From contig DATBDZ010000080.1 of NCBI GenBank assembly GCA_036276235.1, positions 1-5,160 of the forward strand: a DNA stretch of 5,160 nucleotides, given 5' to 3'. Below, in pieces: positions 1-5,153 of this stretch (positions are counted from its first letter, which is position 1; the number at the start of each line of letters is the position of its first letter). This DNA comes from JANWHF01 sp036276235 (lineage in GTDB: Bacteria > Planctomycetota > Phycisphaerae > Tepidisphaerales > Tepidisphaeraceae). Made by a program: the position numbers and the translations under genes. The notes beneath the pieces are model-generated. The model saw nothing but the letters and a program-made list of their open reading frames with translations. It made no database searches and had not been told where the DNA came from.

Positions 1-809
1 ATACCGGAGAGCCGACGTTCACCACCGCGACCGATGGCACCTTCAAGTTCATCGGTCTTGCCGCCGGCACCTATCGCATTCGCGATGTCCTGCCGACCGG
101 CTGGCGGCGCACACTTCCCACTGCGGGCGACTATGATGTGACTGTAGCGGCGGGGCAGACGGTCACCGGCAAAGACTTCGCCGAAACTACGCGCGCCGTC
201 ATCTCCGGCACCATCTTCAACGACACGAACGGCAACGCCCTCAAGGACTCGACTGAAGCCGCCGTCTCGGGCCGCGTCGTCTTCCTCGACACGAACAAGA
301 ACGGGAAACTTGATACTGGAGAGCTGAGTTTCACCACCGGCGCCGACGGCAAATATTCGTTTGTCATCCCTGCCGGCACGTATCGTGTTCGTGATGTCCT
401 GCCCGCCGGCTGGCGGCGGACCCTGCCTTCCGCGGGCTACTACGACGCGACTGTCACATCGGGACAGGCCATTGCAAGCAAAAATTTCGCCGAAACGACG
501 CGCGGGCTTATCTCGGGCGTCGTTTTCAACGACACCAACGGCAACGCCGTCAAAGATTCGACGGAAGTCGCTCTTTCCGGTTGGGTCGTATTTCTCGACA
601 CTAACAACAATGGGAAGCTCGATTCCGGAGAGTTGAGCGTAACGACCGGCGCGGATGGAAAGTTTTCATTCGTCGTCCCCGCCGGCACGTATCATCTCCG
701 TGAAGTGCTGAAGAGCGGGTTCACGCGAACGACCCCTTCGACCGGTGTCTTCACGCTTACGCTCGGCAGCGGCCAGGTCATCACCGGAAAGAACTTCGGG
801 GATCGATGA
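1..809 (+). CDS. Extracellular SdrD B-like repeat protein, 3' end only
   Basis: The gene enters from the left edge: bases 1-2 finish a codon, reading is open from base 3, and the stop is TGA at 807-809. The visible 268 residues are tandem copies of a 103-residue beta-sandwich-like unit. Each unit has an ISG-x2-FNDTNGNA start, a VVFLDTN-x-NGKLD-x-GE segment, a TTGADGK-x-SFV strand and a PAGTY strand, and ends in KNF. This matches the SdrD B/Cna-B-like domains of surface proteins (family knowledge). Each full unit has two 12-residue loops with Asp/Asn at positions 1, 3, 5 and 9 and Glu at 12, as in Ca-binding EF-hand loops (222-257 and 288-323; 531-566 and 597-632). The last unit differs most after its PAGTY strand. 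The protein ends directly after it, with no sorting motif, membrane segment or PEP-CTERM. An ATG at 138 lies inside a repeat and is not the true start. Secretion is inferred; the N-terminus is outside the window. Confidence 0.85.
   Translation, partial: TGEPTFTTATDGTFKFIGLAAGTYRIRDVLPTGWRRTLPTAGDYDVTVAAGQTVTGKDFAETTRAVISGTIFNDTNGNALKDSTEAAVSGRVVFLDTNKNGKLDTGELSFTTGADGKYSFVIPAGTYRVRDVLPAGWRRTLPSAGYYDATVTSGQAIASKNFAETTRGLISGVVFNDTNGNAVKDSTEVALSGWVVFLDTNNNGKLDSGELSVTTGADGKFSFVVPAGTYHLREVLKSGFTRTTPSTGVFTLTLGSGQVITGKNFGDR
3..803 (+). repeat. In-frame tandem repeat, 309-base period (103 residues)
   Basis: One partial copy (3-185) and two full copies (186-494 and 495-803) lie in register with no insertions or deletions. 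By hand count the two full copies agree at about 70 of 103 residues. Many DNA differences fall at third codon positions (for example CTC AAG GAC against GTC AAA GAT). This points to an old duplication kept under protein-level selection rather than a recent expansion. Confidence 0.85.
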
Positions 810-837
810 GGATGGAAATAGCCTCTCCCCAAAATCC

Positions 838-866
838 TTGACACCCTTTCCTACCCCGTTGATACT
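838..866 (+). promoter_or_regulatory. Sigma70-type promoter for the parvulin-like lipoprotein gene
   Basis: A perfect -35 box TTGACA (838-843) is followed by a 17-base spacer and a -10 box GATACT (861-866), which matches TATAAT at 4 of 6 positions. Transcription would start near 873 and give a leader of about 35 bases. It lies in the 98-base gap between the surface-protein stop and the lipoprotein start, so the second gene can be transcribed on its own. Called from consensus only. Confidence 0.6.
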
Positions 867-896
867 CGTAAAATGGGAGGAGGAGCTGGCTTTTCC

Positions 897-901
897 AGGA
901 G
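897..901 (+). promoter_or_regulatory. Shine-Dalgarno site that decides the TTG start
   Basis: AGGAG at 897-901 is 6 bases before TTG at 908, which is ideal spacing. The nearby ATG at 903 is only 1 base from this site and reads ATG-CGT-TGA, so it cannot start a gene. A small hairpin CTGG/CCAG (886-889 with 895-898, loop CTTTT) overlaps the start of the site. A purine tract GGGAGGAGGAG (875-885) lies just upstream. Confidence 0.65.
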
Positions 902-907
902 TATGCG

Positions 908-2254
908 TTGAAGTCTGTATTAAACGCTGCATTGGCGGGTTTTTTGTTGATGGGCTGCGGGCACGCCGAGGTGGCTCGCACCGATGCGGCGGGCGAAGCC
1001 GCGCCTTTGCAGACGGCCGCTGTCGAGCGGACAAGCCTAACCGCCGAACCAGCGCCCCAAAAGCCCGCCAAACCAGCCTTGCTGGTTGAAGCGCCGCCGG
1101 CGATTGCTTCGCCGCGCGTGGCTTCTTCTGACCAGGTCATCGCCGTCGTCGAGGGTCGGCCCATCACGATGCAGCAGCTCACGCAGCCGCTGATCGAGGC
1201 GCATGGCCTTTCGATGCTGCAGAATCTTGTGCTTCTGGAAGTCACCAAGCAGGAAGCCGAAAAAAAGCACGTGACGATTAATGCCGATGACATCGCCGAG
1301 CAGCGGCGGACGACGCTGGAGGCGATGGTCAAGGAATCAAAATCCGATCAGGATTTCCGCGAAAAACTCGCCCTGGCCGAGGCCAAGGGAGACAAGAAGG
1401 AAGCCCAAAGCATTCGCGACGCGATGAACTACGATCGCGAGGAATTCCTCGATCAGTTTCTTCACGAAAAGAATCTCAGCCGCCGCGAATTTGAATTCGT
1501 CATCGAGACCAATACGTACGTGCGGAAGATGGTCGAGCCGGAGATCGCGCCGCTGATCAAGGAAGAAACTCTGAAGGCGGCGTTCGGCATGATGTACGGC
1601 GAAAAGGCGCGCGTGCTATGTATCGTGCTGCCAAACTTGGCGCAGGTGTTGGTGGCCCAAAAACGGCTGCACTCCGGCGATCATTTTGAAGATGTGTCGC
1701 ACGACATGAGCGTCGATCCGCAGATTCGGGATGCGAAGGGGGAGGTGCGCCCGTTCAGCCGCGCGGATACCGGCGTGCCCGAGTCGATCAAAGAGGCCGC
1801 GTTTGCTTTGAAAAAGGACGAGGTCTCCGAGCCGATCAGCGACAAGGGGCGGTATTTCCTGGTCAAGCTGATCGAAAGAATTTCCCCCAAGGCCGTCAAG
1901 TACGAAAACGAAAAGGAGAGCATCCGCGTCGTGCTCTACAATGAGCTGCTGACCAAGAAGGTCGTCCTGAAGCGAAATGAGCTGGCGACCGAAGCCGCCA
2001 AGGCAATCACCATCGAAGAGCCAACCCTCAAGAAGCAATATCAGGAAATCCAGGAGCAGGCGGCTCGCAATCGCGAAAAGATGAGCCAGGCAATGAAGCG
2101 GGACAGCCTGCTGAATAATCCCGGCGCGACCACGGCGCCGACCACCGCCCCCGCTGACGCCATGCCCGGCCCGGTTACGCTCCCCGTCCCCGCAACCCCG
2201 CCCGCGGCGGCTGGTGGCCAGCCGCCAGCGACACAGCCGGGATCGGCGCGATAG
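908..2254 (+). CDS. SurA/PrsA-like parvulin-domain lipoprotein
   Basis: This 448-residue protein looks like an envelope folding factor of the SurA/PrsA/PpiD group. Residues 1-17 form a short lipoprotein signal: Lys2, a hydrophobic stretch, then the lipobox L14-M15-G16-C17. After cleavage Cys17 would be lipidated and the rest would lie outside the inner membrane. Residues 18-72 are an Ala/Pro-rich linker. Residues 75-215 are helical and charged, like a SurA N-terminal chaperone domain, opening with DQVIAVVEGRPIT. Residues 233-324 fit a parvulin (PpiC-type) fold, with the typical AAFALKKDEVSEPI segment at 297-310. Residues 325-400 are again helical, and 404-448 are a Pro/Ala/Thr-rich tail. The two active-site histidines of parvulins appear replaced by Cys238 and Phe317, so isomerase activity is doubtful and a holdase-type role is likelier. 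TTG is chosen as start because it has the good ribosome site and alone preserves the signal peptide; Met15 would remove it. The nearest alternative call is a generic peptidylprolyl isomerase. Confidence 0.85.
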   Translation: MKSVLNAALAGFLLMGCGHAEVARTDAAGEAAPLQTAAVERTSLTAEPAPQKPAKPALLVEAPPAIASPRVASSDQVIAVVEGRPITMQQLTQPLIEAHGLSMLQNLVLLEVTKQEAEKKHVTINADDIAEQRRTTLEAMVKESKSDQDFREKLALAEAKGDKKEAQSIRDAMNYDREEFLDQFLHEKNLSRREFEFVIETNTYVRKMVEPEIAPLIKEETLKAAFGMMYGEKARVLCIVLPNLAQVLVAQKRLHSGDHFEDVSHDMSVDPQIRDAKGEVRPFSRADTGVPESIKEAAFALKKDEVSEPISDKGRYFLVKLIERISPKAVKYENEKESIRVVLYNELLTKKVVLKRNELATEAAKAITIEEPTLKKQYQEIQEQAARNREKMSQAMKRDSLLNNPGATTAPTTAPADAMPGPVTLPVPATPPAAAGGQPPATQPGSAR

Positions 2255-2294
2255 CCGTCAACGTCGCGTTTCCGGTCACCGGCAGTGTCATTCA

Positions 2295-2321
2295 GAATTG
2301 CCATTGGCGATTGAATTGCCA
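2295..2321. repeat. Direct repeat GAATTGCCA, twice, 18-base period
   Basis: GAATTGCCA occurs at 2295-2303 and again at 2313-2321, separated by TTGGCGATT. The stretch sits just before the 7-base repeat tract, in the gap between the lipoprotein and aminotransferase genes. No function can be read from it. Confidence 0.5.
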
Positions 2322-2334
2322 GCGAGAAGCACGA

Positions 2335-2387
2335 GATTTGAAATCTGAAATCTCAAATTTGAAATCTGAAATTTGAGATTTGAGATC
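2335..2387. repeat. Tandem 7-base repeat, about 7 copies of AATYTGA, with internal hairpin
   Basis: From 2335 the sequence splits cleanly into GATTTGA, AATCTGA, AATCTCA, AATTTGA, AATCTGA, AATTTGA and GATTTGA, then GATC. A 16-base segment repeats exactly at 2336-2351 and 2357-2372 (21-base period). The tract also folds: 2348-2360 (AAATCTCAAATTT) is a perfect 13-bp complement of 2369-2381 around the 8-base loop GAAATCTG, and four more pairs (2343-2346 with 2383-2386) follow after one mismatch. It is strongly A+T rich in a GC-rich surrounding. It lacks the T tract of an intrinsic terminator. The 212-base gap (2255-2466) holds no gene; a weak TAAGAT (2441-2446) could be a -10 box for the next gene, but has no convincing -35. 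Confidence 0.85.
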
Positions 2388-2466
2388 GCACTCTGCAATT
2401 CCTCTCCTGCTCTTCAATCGCAAATCAAACCAATCACCACTAAGATAGATAAAACTCAGGACCCCC

Positions 2467-3702
2467 ATGAACCAGCCATTCAAAATCGACGTCTCTTCGC
2501 GCATTCACCGTTTGCCCCCTTATCTGTTTGGCCGCATCAACAAGATGAAGTACGACAAGCGGGTGGCGGGCATCGACATCATCGATCTGGGCATGGGCAA
2601 CCCCACCGACCCGACGCCCGAATGCGTCGTTGATAAGCTCAAGGAAGCCTCGATCGATCCGCGCAATCATCGCTACAGCGTGAGCAACGGCATCGCCGGA
2701 CTGCGACGCGAAGTGGCCGCCAAATACAAGAACAAGTACGGCGTCGATCTGGACCCGGAAACCGAAATCATCGCCACGATCGGCAGCAAGGAAGGCTTCA
2801 GCCATCTCTGTCTGGCGCTGCTGGGCCCGGGCGATACGGTCGTGGTGGGAGATCCTGCCTTCCCCATCCACATCTACGCCCCGGCGATGGCGGGGGCCAA
2901 CGTGATCCGCATTCCGCTCGGTAACGATCAGGCGTTTTTAGACCGCATCGATCGCACGATTGACGGCCTCTATCCGCCGCCCAAATTGGTGATCCTCAAC
3001 TATCCGCACAACCCGACATCAATGACGATTGACCCGGTCTTCTGGGACAAGGCGATCGACATGTGCCGCCGCCGCGGGATCATGATCATCAGCGATTTCG
3101 CGTACGGCGAGATCAACTTCGACGGCTACCAGGCCCCCAGCTTTCTGGCCGCCAGCGGGGCGAAGGAGCTTGGCGTTGAGTTCACGACCATGAGCAAGAG
3201 CTACAACATGGCCGGCTGGCGCGTCGGCTTCTGCGCCGGCAATGCCGAGATGGTCAAGGCGCTGGCGACGATCAAAGGCTATTACGATTACGGCATCTTC
3301 GCCCCCATCCAGATCGCCAGCGTCATCGCGATGCGCGAGTGCGGGCAGACGCCCGAAACGCAAAGCCACATGTACCAGGAGCGGCGCGACGAAGTCTGCC
3401 GCGGGCTCGACAAGCTCGCCTGGACCTACGAAAAGCCGCGCGCCAGCATGTTCGTCTGGGCGAAGATCAACCCCGAGCATTTCAAGGCCGGCGAAGGCAC
3501 GATCGATTTCTGCCTCCGCATGATGGACGAGGCGGAGGTCGCCCTCGCCCCCGGCCGCGCCTTCGGCGAGCACGGGGAGGGCTGGGTCCGCATCGCCCTG
3601 GTCGAAAACGAGCAACGCCTCCGCCAGGCAATGAAGAACCTCGAACGCGCGCTGATGCCCAAGCCGCCGAAGAAGACGCGGCCGCAGAAGATTGAAGCGT
3701 AG
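2467..3702 (+). CDS. alaC: Class I/II PLP-dependent aminotransferase, AlaC-type
   Basis: A 411-residue cytoplasmic fold-type I transaminase, full length for the AlaC family (E. coli AlaC has 412). AlaC makes alanine from pyruvate with glutamate as amino donor; LL-diaminopimelate aminotransferases are close relatives. Family marks in order: HRLPPYLF near the start (14-21), LGMGNPTDPTP (41-51), TIGSKEG (104-110, PLP phosphate contact), GDPAFPIHIY (128-137), NYPHNPT (178-184, Asn182 to the PLP ring oxygen), SDFAYGEI (209-216, Asp210 to the pyridine nitrogen), TMSKSYNMAGWRVG (241-254, Lys244 as the Schiff-base lysine) and WVRIALVEN (373-381, Arg375 for the substrate carboxylate). All catalytic residues are present. 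Phe132 stands where AlaC has Tyr. The tail from 397 is Pro/Lys-rich. AGGA at 2458-2461, 5 bases from ATG, supports the start. Substrate is inferred from resemblance, so a different amino acid remains possible. Confidence 0.9.
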   Translation: MNQPFKIDVSSRIHRLPPYLFGRINKMKYDKRVAGIDIIDLGMGNPTDPTPECVVDKLKEASIDPRNHRYSVSNGIAGLRREVAAKYKNKYGVDLDPETEIIATIGSKEGFSHLCLALLGPGDTVVVGDPAFPIHIYAPAMAGANVIRIPLGNDQAFLDRIDRTIDGLYPPPKLVILNYPHNPTSMTIDPVFWDKAIDMCRRRGIMIISDFAYGEINFDGYQAPSFLAASGAKELGVEFTTMSKSYNMAGWRVGFCAGNAEMVKALATIKGYYDYGIFAPIQIASVIAMRECGQTPETQSHMYQERRDEVCRGLDKLAWTYEKPRASMFVWAKINPEHFKAGEGTIDFCLRMMDEAEVALAPGRAFGEHGEGWVRIALVENEQRLRQAMKNLERALMPKPPKKTRPQKIEA

Positions 3703-3709
3703 GAATGAG

Positions 3710-3727
3710 TTTCAGGTTTCAGGTTTC
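3710..3727. repeat. Short tandem 7-base repeat TTTCAGG, 2.6 copies
   Basis: TTTCAGG at 3710-3716 and 3717-3723 is followed by TTTC at 3724-3727, starting 7 bases after the aminotransferase stop. Its unit differs by one base from TTTCAGA, the complementary-strand reading of the AATCTGA heptamers found on the other side of the same gene. Confidence 0.6.
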
Positions 3728-3786
3728 GTGAGCTGCTGAAAATGCACGACCGGGCTGGGGATGTCGGTAGAAAGTTCCCAGCTCAA

Positions 3787-3872
3787 GCACCGTCATGCTG
3801 AGGTACTCCGAAGCATCTGGCCCATTCGCGCGAGTCAGCCAGATGCTTCGGAGTACCTCAGCATGACGGTGC
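3787..3872. repeat. Perfect 35-bp inverted repeat with 16-base spacer (REP/MITE-like palindrome)
   Basis: Bases 3787-3821 (starting GCACCGTCATGCTGAGG) are the exact reverse complement of 3838-3872, around the spacer CCATTCGCGCGAGTCA (3822-3837). Pairing stops at once on the outside (A3786 against A3873). No flanking target duplication is visible. No T tract follows, so it is not a standard terminator, although an RNA through it would form a very stable hairpin between the aminotransferase and queG. Open frames crossing it on both strands mirror each other and are artefacts of the palindrome. It is most likely a non-autonomous repeat of REP or MITE type; the family is inferred. Confidence 0.85.
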
Positions 3873-3929
3873 ACCTGAATCGGAATTCGGGAGGAAACTC
3901 CACCTACCAAGCCTTCGCGGACCCGACGT

Positions 3930-4895
3930 ATGACGCCAGTCATCGAGACGCTTTCAGCTCAGGCGCTATCTGCTAAGATCAAGGACAAGGCGCGCGAGCT
4001 TGGCTTTGATCTGGTGGGCTTCGCCCCCGCGCAGCGATCTCGCCATGCGGAATATGTGCGCCAGTGGCTGGCCGATGGGCGGGCGGGGACGATGGCGTAT
4101 CTTGAAAAACGCCTTGACGAACGAATCGATCCGGCGGCGTATCTCTCCGGCGCGCAGAGCGTGATCTGCGTCGCGATGAACTATCACTTTCCGCTGGAGC
4201 CCGTTCGCGATGAGGATCGCGCGTATCATGGCCGCATCGCGCGGTATGCGCTGGGGGACGATTATCACGAGATCATCAAGGATCGCCTGCACGCGCTGGT
4301 CGACTGGCTTCGGCAAATCGCCCCCGATGCGCGGACGCGCGCGGCCGTCGATACCGCGCCGGTACTGGAACGCGAGTTGGCGGGCCTGTCCGGCATCGGA
4401 TGGGTCGGCAAAAACACCTGCATCATCAATCCGCGCGTCGGCTCATGGCTGCTGCTCGGGCAGATCATCACGACACTGGCGCTGCCGCCTGATGAGCCGA
4501 TGCCGGATCATTGCGGCACCTGCACGCGCTGCATCGACGCCTGCCCGACCGATGCGATCACGCAGCCGTACCAGCTCGACGCCAGCCGCTGCATCTCGTA
4601 TCTCACAATCGAACACCGAGGCGAGATCCCCGCCGAATTCAACGCCCCAATCGGCGACTGGCTCTATGGCTGCGACATCTGCCAGGACGTCTGCCCGCAC
4701 AATTCCCGCGCGCCGACAGGCACGGAGCCGCGCCTTAAGCCGCGCTTTCCCAGCGGCTCGCTCGATGTACGCGAGGTATTGCAATGGGATGAGCAAACGT
4801 ATCGTGCTCGGCTCCGCCATAGCGCGATGAAGCGGATCAAGCTGCCGGTGTTGAAGCGCAATGCGCGGATCGTGTTGGATAACGCATCGCCGTGA
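3930..4895 (+). CDS. queG: Epoxyqueuosine reductase QueG, short form
   Basis: QueG catalyses the last step of queuosine synthesis, reducing epoxyqueuosine to queuosine in the wobble position of GUN-anticodon tRNAs. It uses cobalamin and two 4Fe-4S clusters in the cytoplasm (family knowledge). The N-terminal part (to about 135) fits the QueG-specific DUF1730 region. VDTAPVLERELA follows, with Asp141 as the conserved catalytic acid, then GIGWVGKNTC (155-164). The ferredoxin-like part has all eight cysteines: C195, C198, C201 and C205 in CGTCTRCIDACP, then C221, then C248, C251 and C255 in CDICQDVCP. At 321 residues it ends just after the RNA-x-IVLDN segment, about 60 residues before the end of E. 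coli QueG (379), so the C-terminal extension is absent. ATG 3930 is the only ordinary start after the in-frame stop at 3876. Its ribosome site is weak (CGGA, 3918-3921), while a good GGAGG (3890-3894) lies 35 bases away inside the small hairpin GGAG-GAAA-CTCC (3890-3901). Other queuosine genes are not in the window. Confidence 0.95.
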   Translation: MTPVIETLSAQALSAKIKDKARELGFDLVGFAPAQRSRHAEYVRQWLADGRAGTMAYLEKRLDERIDPAAYLSGAQSVICVAMNYHFPLEPVRDEDRAYHGRIARYALGDDYHEIIKDRLHALVDWLRQIAPDARTRAAVDTAPVLERELAGLSGIGWVGKNTCIINPRVGSWLLLGQIITTLALPPDEPMPDHCGTCTRCIDACPTDAITQPYQLDASRCISYLTIEHRGEIPAEFNAPIGDWLYGCDICQDVCPHNSRAPTGTEPRLKPRFPSGSLDVREVLQWDEQTYRARLRHSAMKRIKLPVLKRNARIVLDNASP

Positions 4896-4898
4896 TGC

Positions 4899-4952
4899 CT
4901 GGTGGGCCAGACATTCTTGTCTGTCGTCGAGTCTGGGAGTGGTGGCATTCTT
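4899..4952 (+). repeat. Two-hairpin repeat unit, copy A (truncated)
   Basis: Starting 4 bases after the queG stop, this copy matches 4956-5009 at 52 of 54 positions, with a 57-base period. It holds the first hairpin CAGACATTCTTGTCTG (4908-4923) and the first outer-stem arm TCGAGTCTG (4927-4935). It then breaks off after GGTGGCATTCTT, so the second hairpin has no closing arm. AATC-type filler (4953-4955) leads directly into copy B. Confidence 0.85.
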
Positions 4953-4955
4953 AAT

Positions 4956-5028
4956 CTGGTGGGGCAGACATTCTTGTCTGTCGTCGAGTCTGGGAATGGT
5001 GGCATTCTTGCCACCCGAGCAGACTCGA
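4956..5028 (+). repeat. Two-hairpin repeat unit, copy B (complete)
   Basis: After TGGTGGGG comes hairpin 1, CAGACA-TTCT-TGTCTG (4965-4980). Hairpin 2 spans 4984-5028: outer stem TCGAGTCTG with CAGACTCGA (4984-4992 and 5020-5028, 9 bp), an internal loop GGAAT/CGAG, then inner stem GGTGGCA-TTCT-TGCCACC (4998-5015, 7 bp). Both loops are TTCT. The last four bases, TCGA, are palindromic and shared with the inverted copy C. No protein-coding signal is credible here. Confidence 0.85.
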
Positions 5029-5098
5029 ATCCGTTCGGGAGGAGAAGAATCTCCTCCACTCACGGATTCGATAGCAGACAAGAATGTCTGCTCCACCA
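5025..5098 (-). repeat. Two-hairpin repeat unit, copy C (inverted, diverged)
   Basis: Read on the - strand from 5098, it starts TGGTGGAG and continues with hairpin 1, identical to copy B (5075-5090). Hairpin 2 has outer stem TCGAATCCGT with ACGGATTCGA (5062-5071 and 5025-5034, 10 bp), an internal loop GAGT/CGA, and inner stem GGAGGAGA-TTCT-TCTCCTCC (5038-5057, 8 bp). Its stems differ in sequence from copy B but pair just as well, and the TTCT loop is kept. Bases 4957-4980 and 5075-5098 are inverted copies with 23 of 24 matches, giving the B+C pair a MITE-like outline. Confidence 0.85.
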
Positions 5099-5119
5099 AG
5101 TCGGCAAACACAGACTCCT

Positions 5120-5153
5120 AAAAAAGAAAAGGGCACGCGAGTGCGTGCCCTTT
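5120..5153 (-). terminator. Intrinsic terminator for a leftward gene beyond the right edge
   Basis: GGGCACGC (5131-5138) pairs with GCGTGCCC (5143-5150) around GAGT, and AAA/TTT (5128-5130 with 5151-5153) extends the stem to 11 bp. On the - strand the hairpin runs straight into TTTTCTTTTTT (5130-5120), the classic U-tract arrangement. On the + strand only TTTCC follows, so termination of queG here would be weak. This implies a - strand gene to the right that converges on queG. Confidence 0.85.

Noticed and set aside
798..830. Possible terminator after the surface-protein gene (GGGG...GAGG with CCTC...CCCC)
   Set aside because: The stem is interrupted by a 6-base bulge, the loop is long, and AAAATCC rather than a T tract follows.
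2343..2386. Intrinsic terminator of the lipoprotein gene
   Set aside because: The hairpin is A+T rich and followed by GCACTCTGC with no T run; the tandem 7-base organisation explains the pairing better.
3019..3615. 198-codon open frame on the - strand inside alaC
   Set aside because: It is a shadow of a clearly recognisable aminotransferase in GC-rich DNA, and its protein has a biased composition with no family motif.
3787..3872. Insertion sequence end
   Set aside because: No transposase frame or flanking duplication is present; only a short palindrome is seen.
3719..3976. Mirror-image small frames on both strands around the 35-bp palindrome
   Set aside because: Each encodes nearly the same peptide on both strands because the DNA is its own reverse complement; no ribosome site or homology supports them.
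4899..5098. CRISPR array
   Set aside because: There are only three units, with a 57-base period, opposite orientations, internal hairpins and no unique spacers.
4443..5136. Long open frames on the - strand and short + strand frames over the 3' end of queG and the repeats
   Set aside because: They run through the inverted repeat units and give repetitive cysteine-rich peptides on both strands. They are by-products of the palindromes and of queG codon use.
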